The notes beneath the pieces were generated by a model. That model did not search any database, was not told the origin of the DNA, and saw only the letters and a program-made list of their open reading frames with translations. The position numbers and the translations under genes are program-made. From Thermanaerothrix daxensis (GTDB lineage Bacteria; Chloroflexota; Anaerolineae; Anaerolineales; Anaerolineaceae), in NCBI RefSeq assembly GCF_001306145.1, contig NZ_LGKO01000002.1, positions 434,001 through 498,000 of the forward strand: a stretch of DNA of 64,000 bases, written 5' to 3'. Positions 9,445 to 18,543 of this stretch are shown piece by piece (within the stretch, counting starts at the first letter, position 1; each line of letters begins with the position of its first letter).

Positions 9445-9486
9445 TCTGGGCTGGCTCGGCATTTTTCGAAGGTGAGGGAAAACTGC

Positions 9487-10770
9487 GTGAAATTCAAAAA
9501 AGTATGTGTTTTGGGTTTGGGCTATATTGGTCTACCTACCGCCAGCACACTGGCCACGCATGGATTACAGGTCGTGGGGGTGGATGTAAACCCCCACATT
9601 GTGCATGGCTTGCAAAACGGCAGGCTTCACCTTTATGAGCCTGGACTGCGCACACTGGTCCAGGCGGCTTTGCGCTCGGGTAATCTCGTGGTGCGCAGCG
9701 AACCGGAGCCTGCAGATGCGTTTATCATTGCCGTACAGACCCCCTTCCTGGAAGATAAACGAGCAGATTTGCGATATGTACGGGCAGCCAGTGAAGCCGT
9801 TGTTCCTCATTTGAGGACGGGAAACCTGGTCATCCTTGAATCCACTTCTCCGCCCTTGACCACCCGAGAGGTGGTAGCACCCATCCTGGAACGTTCAGGA
9901 TTGAAGGCTGGAAAGGATTTTCATCTGGTTTATTCACCGGAACGCGTTTTACCGGGGCAAATACTGCGTGAATTGATCGAAAATGCACGCGTCGTTGGGG
10001 GCATTGATCGGGCTTCGGCCGAGGCTGCTCGTGATCTGTATGCCACGTTTGTGCGGGGTGAGATTGTGCTGACCGATTGCACCACCGCCGAGATGGTCAA
10101 GTTGATGGAAAACACCTTCCGCGATGTTAACATTGCGCTGGCAAACGAATTTGCCCGATTGGCAGACCGTCTGGGCATTGATGTGTGGGAGGCCATTGCG
10201 CTGGCGAATCGCCATCCTCGGGTCAATATTCTGCGCCCTGGTCCTGGGGTGGGGGGCCATTGTATCAGCGTGGATCCCTGGTTCCTGGTTGAAGCGGCGC
10301 CTGATCTGACACGCCTGATTCGTTCTGCCCGCGATGTCAATGACTCTCAGCCCGATTTTGTGGTGGAATGGGTGGAGCGCAACCTGGGGCGCCTGGAAGG
10401 ACGGCGTCTAGCCGTTTTGGGCCTGGCTTATAAGCCCGACGTGGATGACTTGCGCGAAAGCCCGGCCATTGAGGTGGTTCATCGCCTGGTCCAAGCCGGA
10501 GCGCACGTGTGCGCTTACGAACCGTTCAAACCTGAAGCCCAGATTTCAGGCGTGCCGACCGTAACCACGTTGTCGGAGGCGCTTAAGGATGCTGAGGCGT
10601 TGGTGCTGCTGGTGGGCCATTCCAGCCTGCGCGAGATTAATCCACATGAGATTCAGACCCAGACCCCGGCGCGCCTGGCTTTTGACGCGGTAAATGGTTG
10701 GGATAAGACAGCCTGGCAGGCGGCTGGTTTTCGGGTCCTGCGATTGGGGGATGGACGCGGGGATGCCTGA
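9487..10770 (+). CDS. wecC: UDP-N-acetyl-D-mannosaminuronate dehydrogenase family (nucleotide-sugar 6-dehydrogenase)
   Basis: 427 aa from the GTG at 9487, chosen because the SD aaggtgaggg lies about 8 nt upstream and the protein then begins MKFKKVCVLGLGYIGLP, the usual N-terminus; a GTG at 9472 is in frame. The Rossmann motif GLGYIGLPTAS binds NAD. Family motifs include the central Lys/Asn helix (AEMVKLMENTFRDVNIALANE), the catalytic Cys segment PGVGGHCISVDP, and the C-terminal LGLAYKPDVDDLRESPA. The enzyme oxidises UDP-ManNAc (or a related UDP-sugar) to the uronate. WecB, which makes UDP-ManNAc, overlaps it directly, so the pair makes UDP-ManNAcA for a surface polysaccharide. Confidence 0.92.
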   Translation: MKFKKVCVLGLGYIGLPTASTLATHGLQVVGVDVNPHIVHGLQNGRLHLYEPGLRTLVQAALRSGNLVVRSEPEPADAFIIAVQTPFLEDKRADLRYVRAASEAVVPHLRTGNLVILESTSPPLTTREVVAPILERSGLKAGKDFHLVYSPERVLPGQILRELIENARVVGGIDRASAEAARDLYATFVRGEIVLTDCTTAEMVKLMENTFRDVNIALANEFARLADRLGIDVWEAIALANRHPRVNILRPGPGVGGHCISVDPWFLVEAAPDLTRLIRSARDVNDSQPDFVVEWVERNLGRLEGRRLAVLGLAYKPDVDDLRESPAIEVVHRLVQAGAHVCAYEPFKPEAQISGVPTVTTLSEALKDAEALVLLVGHSSLREINPHEIQTQTPARLAFDAVNGWDKTAWQAAGFRVLRLGDGRGDA

Positions 10771-11932
10771 ACGGTTGCGCGTGGTTTCTATCTTCGGCAC
10801 TCGCCCGGAAGCAGTAAAGATGGCGCCCGTGGTGCAGGCGCTGGCGGCTTGTCCGGACATCGAATCACGAGTTGTGGTAACCGCCCAGCACCGCCAGATG
10901 TTGGATCAGGTGCTTGCCGTTTTCAATATCCAGCCAGATTTCGATTTAAATCTTATGCAGCCCGACCAGTCCCTGGCCTCGCTGACGGCTAACATCTTAA
11001 TCCATCTTGATCCGGTGTTGGAAAAGTTGCGTCCGGATTGGGTGTTGGTCCAGGGAGATACCACCACTGTCATGGCCACGGCATTATTGTGTTATTACCA
11101 CCGTATCCGTGTGGGTCATGTGGAGGCGGGTTTACGTACGGGGGATAAGTGGCAGCCCTTCCCGGAAGAGGTCAACCGACGTATTGCAGGGGTGGTGGCC
11201 GATTTACATTTTGCTCCCACCGAGCACAGCCGACGCAATTTACTGGCAGAGGGGGTGCCAGATTGGCGGATCGTTGTCACCGGGAATCCGGTCATTGATG
11301 CTCTTCATCAAATTGTGCGTCAGCCGATGCCGGAAGAGGTCAAGGCTTTGCTGGCGCGTCATGGCATTGGGCCAGGCGGCAAGCGCTTGATCCTGGTGAC
11401 CGCCCATCGGCGTGAAAATTTTGGACGTCCTCTTGAAACCATCTGTCAGGCATTGCGCCAGATTGCCGAGGCGTTTGCCGATTCGGTGCACCTAATCTAC
11501 CCGGTACACCTTAATCCCAACGTGCAAAAACCCGTATATGCCCATCTTTCTGGTGTTCCGAACATTACCCTCATTCCTCCTTTGGACTATTTGCCGATGG
11601 TACACTTGATGCGTCAGGCTACGCTGGTGCTCACCGATTCGGGGGGCATACAAGAGGAAGCCAGCAGTTTGGGCATTCCCACACTAGTGCTTCGGGAAGT
11701 GACCGAGCGCCCTGAAGGCGTAGAAGCGGGCATTTTGAAACTGGTGGGCACCGATGCCGAGGTAATCGTGAGGGAGACGGTGCGTCTGTTGGAAGATGAG
11801 CAGGCTTATGCTGCCATGGCTCAGGCAGCAAACCCCTTTGGGGATGGACATGCAGCCGAACGTATCGTGGGGGCTTTACTGGCTTTTCGCGAGCCCGGCA
11901 TGGGCCGGACCGATGGGGGAAAGCGTGGTTAG
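10763..11932 (+). CDS. wecB: UDP-N-acetylglucosamine 2-epimerase
   Basis: 389 aa from the ATG at 10763, which gives MPERLRVVSIFGTRPEA, the normal family start; in-frame starts at 10751 and 10694 would add residues unlike the family. It overlaps the end of wecC by 8 bp. Family motifs are visible: SIFGTRPEAVKMAP, QGDTTTVMA, HVEAGLRT, PFPEEVNRR, TAHRRENFG, YPVHLNPNV and TDSGGIQEEA. It is a non-hydrolysing epimerase that interconverts UDP-GlcNAc and UDP-ManNAc in the cytoplasm. Together with WecC it supplies UDP-ManNAcA. Confidence 0.95.
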   Translation: MPERLRVVSIFGTRPEAVKMAPVVQALAACPDIESRVVVTAQHRQMLDQVLAVFNIQPDFDLNLMQPDQSLASLTANILIHLDPVLEKLRPDWVLVQGDTTTVMATALLCYYHRIRVGHVEAGLRTGDKWQPFPEEVNRRIAGVVADLHFAPTEHSRRNLLAEGVPDWRIVVTGNPVIDALHQIVRQPMPEEVKALLARHGIGPGGKRLILVTAHRRENFGRPLETICQALRQIAEAFADSVHLIYPVHLNPNVQKPVYAHLSGVPNITLIPPLDYLPMVHLMRQATLVLTDSGGIQEEASSLGIPTLVLREVTERPEGVEAGILKLVGTDAEVIVRETVRLLEDEQAYAAMAQAANPFGDGHAAERIVGALLAFREPGMGRTDGGKRG

Positions 11933-12956
11933 GAACATTTGCATCTGGCCGAAACTGGACAACCTGGGAGGACCGACTTCGTTTCAGCGTCGCCTGATGG
12001 CGGGTTTGCGGGCTCAGGGCGTGGTTGTGCATCACGATCCTGAGGATCCGGGTTGCCAGGCGATTCTGCTCATTGGAGGGACGCGCCATGTGGGTGTGTT
12101 GTGGCGAGCCCGCCAGCGGGGTCTCCGTATTCTGCAGCGGCTGGATGGAATGAACTGGATCCATCGGCGACGTTTTCAAGGGCTGCGTCATGCTCTACGC
12201 GCCGAGTATGCCAATCTAAATCTGGCCTTCATTCGTCGTTTCTTGGCCGATGGGGTGGTGTATCAGAGCCGGTTTGCCCGTACCTGGTGGCAACGGGTTT
12301 ACGGGCAGGGGGAGAAGTGGGAAACTGTAATTTACAACGGCGTGGACCTGGATCAGTTTGCTCCCTTTGGTATGCATGAGCGTCCCGCCGAACGCTGGCG
12401 GGTTCTGGTGGTTGAAGGCCACTTGCGCGGTGGAAGTGTGCTGGGCCTGGAAAGTGCTGTGCGCCTGACGCGTGCCCTACAGGAGAAGGCCCCCCGTCCG
12501 GTGGAGTTATGGGTGGTGGGAGAAGTCCCGGCAGCGGAGCAGGCCTTCATTTCATCCTTGGCCAAAGATGTGACGCTAAACTGGGTCGGAGTAGTTTCAC
12601 CGGAACGGATTGCCTATCTGGATCGTTCGTCGCACTTGCTCTTTTCGGCGGAATTGCATCCCGCCTGCCCAAATGCCGTGATCGAGGCCCTGGCGTGCGG
12701 TCTACCGGTTGCAGGTTTTGATACCGGAGCACTGGGTGAAATTGTGACCCCGCTGGCCGGGCGGGTGGTTCCATATGGCGCTGACCCCTGGCGCTTGCAA
12801 CCCCCGCAAATCGAGCCGCTGGTAGATGCCAGCCTGGAAATCCTGGCTAATTGGGATGCCTTCTCGCAGGGGGCGCGGCAGCGCGCAGAAGCAGCCTTTG
12901 GGCTGGAGAGGATGACGGCTCAATATCTTGAAGCGCTCCGGGCGATCCTGGGTTAA
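11913..12956 (+). CDS. Glycosyltransferase family 4-like (GT-B fold)
   Basis: 347 aa from the ATG at 11913; a GTG at 11925 with an SD-like gggga before it is an equally good start, and the open frame from 11796 lies inside wecB. The N-terminal part has a donor-independent Rossmann half (NICIWPKLDNLGGPTSFQRR, then a Gly-rich loop). The C-terminal half carries the GT1/GT4 signature: VIYNGVDLDQFAP, VEGHLRGGS, and HPACPNAVIEALACGLPVAG with the EX7E-like acidic pair. It overlaps wecB and so is translationally coupled. It probably transfers a sugar, perhaps ManNAcA, in surface glycan assembly (inference). Confidence 0.85.
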   Translation: MGESVVRNICIWPKLDNLGGPTSFQRRLMAGLRAQGVVVHHDPEDPGCQAILLIGGTRHVGVLWRARQRGLRILQRLDGMNWIHRRRFQGLRHALRAEYANLNLAFIRRFLADGVVYQSRFARTWWQRVYGQGEKWETVIYNGVDLDQFAPFGMHERPAERWRVLVVEGHLRGGSVLGLESAVRLTRALQEKAPRPVELWVVGEVPAAEQAFISSLAKDVTLNWVGVVSPERIAYLDRSSHLLFSAELHPACPNAVIEALACGLPVAGFDTGALGEIVTPLAGRVVPYGADPWRLQPPQIEPLVDASLEILANWDAFSQGARQRAEAAFGLERMTAQYLEALRAILG

Positions 12957-12969
12957 CCTGCCAGAGACC

Positions 12970-13491
12970 TCATAGCCCACCCAGGATTAGCCCTTGAGTG
13001 CCGCGACTGATCTCCCACGGGTAGACAATGTACGCATCGGTAATAGCGGCGTAGTAATCCGGACGCGCTGTACCGAAGAGATTGCGGTAGGGGTTGAAGT
13101 GCAAGACGCAGGTATAGGGGATTCCCCCTGCGCCGGTGATGCGATTTTTTACCGCAGTGATGGTGCGTCCAGACCCCCAAACATCATCTACAACCAAAAT
13201 ACGGCGGTTGCGCAACAGGTGATCTTCCGGGAATTGCAGAAATTTGGGCCAGGCCAGCAAGCGGGATTTATCTTTCTCTTTTTCCTTGAGGCTCTCGTAT
13301 TCTAACTCGGCGGGGAAATCCACCGAAGCCGTAAGGATAATGCTCATTTTCAACGCTTCGGCCAGCAGACCCCCAGGAATAATGCCGCCATGGGTGATCA
13401 TCACCATGGCGTCAAACTCTACTTCGAACTGAGGAATAAGGTGGTCAATTAACTGTTCAACATCATTCCAGGTCAAAACCTCACGCCGCAT
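12970..13491 (-). CDS. Phosphoribosyltransferase, purine (Gpt/Hpt-like)
   Basis: 173 aa. The PRPP-binding loop ILVVDDVWGSGRTI is at residues 98-111, and an N-terminal segment VMITHGGIIPGGLLAEAL matches the PPi-binding loop of type I PRTases. The size and layout resemble xanthine/guanine PRTases and their archaeal relatives, which convert a purine base plus PRPP to the nucleotide, but base specificity cannot be read from the sequence. It is convergent with the glycosyltransferase, with 13 bp between stops, and stands 66 bp downstream of the 298-aa membrane protein gene on the same strand side. Confidence 0.8.
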   Translation of the reverse strand: MRREVLTWNDVEQLIDHLIPQFEVEFDAMVMITHGGIIPGGLLAEALKMSIILTASVDFPAELEYESLKEKEKDKSRLLAWPKFLQFPEDHLLRNRRILVVDDVWGSGRTITAVKNRITGAGGIPYTCVLHFNPYRNLFGTARPDYYAAITDAYIVYPWEISRGTQGLILGGL

Positions 13492-13557
13492 GCCTGGCTC
13501 CTGGTCCGTATTTAAGGTTGGTCATTTCTCAATTATACTCGCCGCCATCTTTCCCGG

Positions 13558-14454
13558 CTAAGGCTGGGCGAATTCCAATCGCCATCCGCCGATAAAAGTT
13601 TGACCGTCCGGCGCCTTGCATTGAGGGGGTTGGAGACCTCGCACGGTTTCACCCACATCGCCAGGTCGAACATCGTAGGTGAGATTGGGATCCAGCAGGG
13701 CATCCGCATAACCGGGACTGATGGCGGGGTAAAGCCCAGTGTAGAAGACGTTTTGCCCACCGCTCCAAAACAATGTAATTGGAACTCCGGCCAGGGGCTG
13801 CCCGGCGTTATCGGTCAGGTAAATCTGGAGCAGGCCTGCGGGTACTCCATTTTCGCATAATGGACGTTGGTCAACCAGTTTAAAGGGTGCTTGTAGCGCC
13901 GGGCGCTGAGTAGGTGAAGGCCGGGGGGTAAACGTAGGCCAGGGAGTTAGCGTGGGGGTGGGGGAGGGTGTGGAGGTGGGTGTGGCAATGGCCTGGCCGA
14001 GACCGAGGGTTGGTAAGGAGACTGTAGAAACCAGAGATCCGGAAGCCGGCGTAGGGGGTGCCGGTGATGAAGACGGTGGGGTGGGCTGGGCGAGAGCGGC
14101 TACCAATTCGGCCAATGCCCGCGCCGCCTCGAGGTTATTCCCTTCGGCCAGCCATTGCTGAGCCTGACTGGCCAGGGCTTGTGGCGCGAGGTCACCATCA
14201 AGCAGGTGCAAGCGCAGGCGGGCGCGTTCGAGATTGCCGTTGGACTGGTAGGCCTGGGCGATTAACAGGCGGTAGGTCGCCTTGTAAGATTCGCTCAGCA
14301 TGGCGGGAGCGGTATCCATATAGCGTAGAGGGCTGAGCACCCGTGCAATGAACAACCCAAGCAGGAGCCCCAGTACCAGGCCGGTGAGCAGGTACAAAGG
14401 CGGTTGCGAAGAGGATGCTTCGTCAGGATAGTTGTCCAGGTCGTCGGGAGTCAT
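13558..14454 (-). CDS. Membrane-anchored protein with Pro/Thr-rich stalk and C-terminal beta domain
   Basis: 298 aa. A single membrane segment lies at about 20-42 (LLTGLVLGLLLGLFIARVL). A helical region follows (about 50-120: YRLLIAQAYQSNGNLERARLRL), then a low-complexity stalk of Pro, Thr and Ser (about 125-195). The C-terminal ~100 residues look like a beta-sandwich carrier domain (LLQIYLTDNAGQPLAGVPITLFW). The helical region is paralogous to that of the neighbouring 119-aa protein, with which it overlaps by ATGA. The layout suggests a surface-exposed domain on a stalk. Function unknown; no enzymatic motif was seen. Confidence 0.7.
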   Translation of the reverse strand: MTPDDLDNYPDEASSSQPPLYLLTGLVLGLLLGLFIARVLSPLRYMDTAPAMLSESYKATYRLLIAQAYQSNGNLERARLRLHLLDGDLAPQALASQAQQWLAEGNNLEAARALAELVAALAQPTPPSSSPAPPTPASGSLVSTVSLPTLGLGQAIATPTSTPSPTPTLTPWPTFTPRPSPTQRPALQAPFKLVDQRPLCENGVPAGLLQIYLTDNAGQPLAGVPITLFWSGGQNVFYTGLYPAISPGYADALLDPNLTYDVRPGDVGETVRGLQPPQCKAPDGQTFIGGWRLEFAQP

Positions 14455-14810
14455 GGCGCTACTGTGGGTTGAATTTGAGGCTGGGTCTGGAGGGCCTGGA
14501 AAAGACGCGCCAGGGTTTCAACATCCTCGCGTGCGTATCCCAGTTGCTGGGCGGTTAAGATGGCTTCCTGCACTTTACGCAAAGGCGATTCTCCGAGCAA
14601 GGCCAGGCGCTGGGCGGCGGCGTTCACATCCCCTTCATGTTGATAAATCTCGGCCACCATCAGGACATAATCGGCCTGGTAGTCGGCCCGCAGGGTGTCG
14701 GGCGTTGTGTTTTGGGGTTGGGCAGCCATGATGCCCCATCCCAGGTAGAGTCCCAGCCCCAGTCCTACTGCCAGGGTGAAGAGGAACCCCAAAATGCGCC
14801 AGAGCCGCAC
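14451..14810 (-). CDS. Small membrane-anchored protein, paralogue of its downstream neighbour
   Basis: 119 aa with a GTG start. One N-terminal membrane segment (about 5-30, FLFTLAVGLGLGLYLGWGI) is followed by a helical domain (DYQADYVLMVAEIYQHEGDVNAAAQRL) that matches the equivalent part of the 298-aa protein. The start lies 2 bp after the hutU stop and the end overlaps the 298-aa gene by 4 bp, so the three are almost certainly read as one message. Function unknown. The helical part could be a degenerate TPR-like hairpin. Confidence 0.7.
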   Translation of the reverse strand: MRLWRILGFLFTLAVGLGLGLYLGWGIMAAQPQNTTPDTLRADYQADYVLMVAEIYQHEGDVNAAAQRLALLGESPLRKVQEAILTAQQLGYAREDVETLARLFQALQTQPQIQPTVAP

Positions 14811-14812
14811 GG

Positions 14813-16474
14813 CTAGGGTGTCTCCTTAAGCATGGGGATACGTAGGCCGTGGCGACGGGCCGCAGCAATGGCTTCTGGGTAGCCTGCGTCAGCGTGGCGC
14901 ACAATGCCCATGCCGGGGTCGGCGGTGAGAACACGTTCCAATCGTCGGGCCGCCTCGGGTGTGCCGTCGGCCACAACCACCATTCCGGCGTGCTGGCTAA
15001 AGCCAATCCCAACGCCACCCCCATGGTGAAAAGCAACCCAGGTTGCGCCAGCGGCTGTATTAACCAAGGCGTTCAAAATGGGCCAGTCAGAGATAGCATC
15101 GCTCCCGTCGCGCATTCCTTCCGTCTCGCGGTTGGGGGAGGCAACTGAACCGGCATCCAGGTGATCCCGTCCAATGACAATGGGGGCTTTAAGGATGCCC
15201 TGAGCCACCATCTCGTTGAATTTCAGCCCGGCTTTTGCACGCTCGCCGTAACCCAGCCAGCAAATGCGGGCGGGTAACCCCTGGAAGGGGACTTTCTCGC
15301 GTGCCATGCGCAGCCAGCGATGTAAGTGCTCGTCTTCGGGGAAGAGTTCCATGATGGCTTCATCGGTGCGATAAATGTCCTCGGGGTCGCCTGAAAGGGC
15401 CACCCAGCGGAAGGGGCCTTTACCCTCGCAGAAGAGGGGGCGGATGTAGGCAGGTACGAAGCCGGGGAAGTTAAAAGCATCTTTGACGCCAGCATCGTAG
15501 GCGCGCTGGCGCAGATTATTTCCATAATCGAAGACCTCGGCCCCGCGGCGCTGAAATTCGAGCATGGCTTGCACGTGCCGGGCCATGGACGCCATGGCGC
15601 GGTGCTCGTACTCAGCGGGGTCTGTAGTGCGCAGGACGGCCGCTTCTTCAACGCTTAGCCCGCTAGGGATGTACATAAGCACATCGTGTGCGGGCGTTTG
15701 ATCAGTGACCACGTCGGGGGTAATCCCACGTATCACCAATTCCGGGTAGATGTCTGCTGCATTGGCGATTAGCCCGATTGAGCGTGGAATGCCTTTATCC
15801 AGGCATTCTTCCACCCGTACCATCGCCTCTTCAAGGTCGTTCACCACTTCATCAACATATCCAATTTCCAGGCGGCGGCGAGCGCGTGCGGGATCCACTT
15901 CTACGATCAACCCCACGCCTTCATTCATGGTGATCGCAAGGGGCTGGGCACCTCCCATCCCGCCCAGGCCTGCCGTGAGTACGAACTTCCCTTTCAACGA
16001 CGGCCAGCCGCGTTTGCGCGCCACGGCTGCCAGGGTTTCATAAGTGCCTTGAAGGATGCCCTGGGTGCCTATGTAAATCCACGAACCGGCGGTCATCTGG
16101 CCAAACATCATTAAGCCCTTAGCGACCAGTTCATCAAAGTGCTTCTGGGTTGCCCAGTGTGGTACAAGATTGGAATTGGCAATCAGGACACGCGGTGCAT
16201 CCGGATGGGTCTTGAAGATGGCCACCGGCTTGCCCGATTGCACCAGCAACGTTTCATCATTTTCCAGTTCACGCAGGCACTCTAGAATCGCCTCAAACGC
16301 TTCCCAATTACGGGCTGCTTGGCCGCGCCCGCCATATACTACCAGATCTTGGGGGCGTTCGGCAACTTCAGGGTCCAGGTTGTTCTGAATCATGCGATAG
16401 GCGGCTTCGGTCTGCCACGATTTGCAGGTGAGTTGGTTGCCGCGAGGGGCGCGAACAACGCGCAGTTGAGCCAT
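14813..16474 (-). CDS. hutU: Urocanate hydratase
   Basis: 553 aa from the ATG at 16474, chosen because the SD ggaggg lies just upstream and the protein then begins [12 protein letters not shown]; the frame extends to 16537. Family motifs: the NAD-binding region [21 protein letters not shown], and the conserved cluster [30 protein letters not shown] and HHGGGVGIG, including the active-site Cys/Gly region. It converts urocanate to imidazolonepropionate in histidine breakdown. No hutH, hutI or hutG lies nearby. Instead the stop is 2 bp from a membrane-protein gene, an unusual partner. Confidence 0.96.
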   Translation of the reverse strand: MAQLRVVRAPRGNQLTCKSWQTEAAYRMIQNNLDPEVAERPQDLVVYGGRGQAARNWEAFEAILECLRELENDETLLVQSGKPVAIFKTHPDAPRVLIANSNLVPHWATQKHFDELVAKGLMMFGQMTAGSWIYIGTQGILQGTYETLAAVARKRGWPSLKGKFVLTAGLGGMGGAQPLAITMNEGVGLIVEVDPARARRRLEIGYVDEVVNDLEEAMVRVEECLDKGIPRSIGLIANAADIYPELVIRGITPDVVTDQTPAHDVLMYIPSGLSVEEAAVLRTTDPAEYEHRAMASMARHVQAMLEFQRRGAEVFDYGNNLRQRAYDAGVKDAFNFPGFVPAYIRPLFCEGKGPFRWVALSGDPEDIYRTDEAIMELFPEDEHLHRWLRMAREKVPFQGLPARICWLGYGERAKAGLKFNEMVAQGILKAPIVIGRDHLDAGSVASPNRETEGMRDGSDAISDWPILNALVNTAAGATWVAFHHGGGVGIGFSQHAGMVVVADGTPEAARRLERVLTADPGMGIVRHADAGYPEAIAAARRHGLRIPMLKETP

Positions 16475-16574
16475 AACCTTCCCTCCAGAATCTAGCCAAG
16501 AAATTACCCGCGGTGGAATCACCAGGACATTTTTCATTTTACATCAGAAATGGACAATGAAGATGGAGTGAACC

Positions 16575-16603
16575 TTGCTCTTTGGCGGCTCTCAGGGCAT
16601 AAT
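16575..16603 (+). promoter_or_regulatory. Promoter of the tRNA-guanine transglycosylase-like gene
   Basis: TTGCTC at 16575-16580 and CATAAT at 16598-16603 are 17 bp apart. The -10 box ends 7 nt before the ATG at 16611, so transcription is expected to start at or next to the start codon (leaderless). No SD precedes that ATG, which fits. Confidence 0.6.
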
Positions 16604-16610
16604 CCAGACA

Positions 16611-17717
16611 ATGAACACTGCATGTTCCCAAGCCCTGAACCTTCCTCATGGGCACCTGACCTTTCCTGCCTTTCTCCCCGATGCCACGTGGGGTGTGGTG
16701 CGCAGCGTGGATGCGACCGACTTGTTAGCCATTGAGATACCAGCGCTGATGATGAATACATTTCATCTGGTGCAGAAGCCCGGCGCCATGGTGGTGGAGG
16801 CGCTAGGTGGGTTGCATCGAATGAGCGGGTGGCAGCGCCCCATTTTTACCGATTCGGGGGGCTTCCAGGCTTATTCGCTCATCCAGCAACAACCTCAGCG
16901 GGGGAAAATTAACCCACAGGGCATTCACTACCAGCCCGAAGGACGGCAGCGGAAGTTTCTTCTTACTCCCGAAAAGGTCATTGAATGGCAATTGCGGTTT
17001 GACAGTGACGTGCTCTTTTGCCTGGACGTGTGCACCCATGTGGATGCGCCTCTGGCTGCTCAGCGCGAGGCGGTGGATTTGACAATTGCCTGGGCCCGCC
17101 GCAGCAAAGTGGCTTACCTGCGCTGGCTCGATCAACATCCGCCGGAGGATGGCAGGCGCCCGCTGATTTTTGCGGTCATTCAGGGAGGCGGATCTTTGGA
17201 ATTGCGCCGCCTGTGTGCTGAGGCACTACTGGAGATTGGATTTGATGGCTTTGGCTTCGGGGGCTGGCCGTTAGATCGTCAGGGACATTTGCTCACCGAC
17301 ATTCTGGCATGGGTGCGCGAATGTGTTCCACCGGAATACCCGCTGCATGCTTTGGGGATCGGTCATCCGCAGAACTTGGTCAGCGGTTATCACCTGGGGT
17401 ATGGGCTTTTTGATTGCGCCATGCCCACCCGAGATGCCCGGCATGGGCGGCTTTACCGGTTCACCACCTGGCCGCCCCGCCCTCAACCCGAGGACGAATC
17501 CTGGTGGGAATTTGTGCATATGGAGAGTGAACGCCTGACTCGCCAGGAGGCACCCATTTCTCCCTATTGTGATGCAATTTGCTGTCGCCACTACAGCGCA
17601 GGTTACCTGCGTCATCTCTATTTGCTGGGGGATAGTCTCTACCTGCGACTGGCGACACTGCATAACCTGCGCTTTATGCAGCAACTGAGTATGTCCTTAC
17701 GCCATGGGGGAGTATAG
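16611..17717 (+). CDS. Atypical tRNA-guanine transglycosylase (TGT-like)
   Basis: 368 aa from the ATG at 16611 (leaderless promoter; frame open from 16575). The TGT fold is clear: NTFHL, FTDSGGFQ (D81), AVIQGG, and FDCAMPTRDARHGRLY holding the nucleophile (D268). TGT swaps guanine for a 7-deazaguanine at tRNA position 34. Differences from the E. coli type: the zinc site normally reads CxCxxC but here is C320-D-A-I-C324-C325 with H351, so the second Cys is Ala and a new Cys sits beside the third. The substrate loop GGLxVGE reads GGWPLDR, and the DEC segment is DVC. These changes suggest altered base specificity or a non-queuosine substrate. It overlaps the methyltransferase gene downstream. 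A queuosine-precursor transporter lies 4 kb on. Confidence 0.8.
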   Translation: MNTACSQALNLPHGHLTFPAFLPDATWGVVRSVDATDLLAIEIPALMMNTFHLVQKPGAMVVEALGGLHRMSGWQRPIFTDSGGFQAYSLIQQQPQRGKINPQGIHYQPEGRQRKFLLTPEKVIEWQLRFDSDVLFCLDVCTHVDAPLAAQREAVDLTIAWARRSKVAYLRWLDQHPPEDGRRPLIFAVIQGGGSLELRRLCAEALLEIGFDGFGFGGWPLDRQGHLLTDILAWVRECVPPEYPLHALGIGHPQNLVSGYHLGYGLFDCAMPTRDARHGRLYRFTTWPPRPQPEDESWWEFVHMESERLTRQEAPISPYCDAICCRHYSAGYLRHLYLLGDSLYLRLATLHNLRFMQQLSMSLRHGGV

Positions 17718-17718
17718 C

Positions 17719-18543
17719 GTGAACGAAGAAATGCATTTAGAAGCAGTGGTTCGTCAGGTTTTGGCCCATCCTCGCTATCAGCATCTGGAGCGAGGGTTGG
17801 TACAGGCGTTGGCACGACAGGAACTGGCAAAAGGACGCACTTCCCGCGAGGCTGTTAAGGCCGTGCGTAGCAAACTGCACCAGGTAGCCGCCTCCTATCT
17901 TGAACGTCCCATTGACTATTCAGCCTGGCTGGAACGTTTGCACACGTTACCTCGAGATCGGCAGCACCCGCAGGTCAAAGCATTTTGCCTGGAGATGATG
18001 CGTTTGCACACTTCGACGCGCGAACGCCTGCCTTACCTGGAGGCTTTCTACCAGCAGGCTTTGACGCCGGTGGGTCCGATTCATTCGCTGTTGGACCTGG
18101 CCAGCGGATTGAATCCCCTGGCGATTCCCTGGCTGCCCCTGGCACCCGATGCACAGATAGTGGCCTGGGAAATTTTTGCCGATATGGTAGATTTTCTCAA
18201 CCACTTTTTCACGCATCTGGAAATAACGGGACAGGCGGAACTACGTGACTTAAGCACGACCCTGCCCACGCAACCGTTTCAAGTGGTCTTTTTGCTGAAG
18301 ACCCTTCCCTGCCTGGAGCAACTCGACAAAACGCTCAGTCGCCGACTGGTGGAATCTATTCCGGCAGATTACCTTCTTGTTTCGTTTCCCACTTATAGCC
18401 TGGGGGGACGAGGGAAGGGTATGCGTGTTAACTATGCCCAGCGCTTTGAACAACTGGTTGCCGATAAGCCCTGGACCATCTGGCGCTTTGATTTTCCGAC
18501 TGAACTGGCCTTCCTGGTGCATAAAGGGGGATGCGGAGGATGA
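17719..18543 (+). CDS. 16S rRNA (guanine-1405-N7)-methyltransferase-like protein, copy 1
   Basis: 274 aa from the GTG at 17719, preferred for its SD (ggggag, about 6 nt away) and lying 1 bp past the TGT stop; an ATG at 17704 is in frame. It matches the Rmt/Sgm/FmrO family by eye: HTSTRERLPYLEAFY (97-111), the SAM loop LLDLASGLNPL (124-134), LLKTLPCLE (192-200), and SFPTYSLGGRGKGM (222-235). Members methylate N7 of G1405 in helix 44 of 16S rRNA and give resistance to 4,6-linked aminoglycosides. The acidic residue after the third strand, usually Asp (DI), is Glu (EI, 151). Copy 2 follows by ATGA overlap. Whether it methylates rRNA is untested. Confidence 0.8.
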   Translation: MNEEMHLEAVVRQVLAHPRYQHLERGLVQALARQELAKGRTSREAVKAVRSKLHQVAASYLERPIDYSAWLERLHTLPRDRQHPQVKAFCLEMMRLHTSTRERLPYLEAFYQQALTPVGPIHSLLDLASGLNPLAIPWLPLAPDAQIVAWEIFADMVDFLNHFFTHLEITGQAELRDLSTTLPTQPFQVVFLLKTLPCLEQLDKTLSRRLVESIPADYLLVSFPTYSLGGRGKGMRVNYAQRFEQLVADKPWTIWRFDFPTELAFLVHKGGCGG

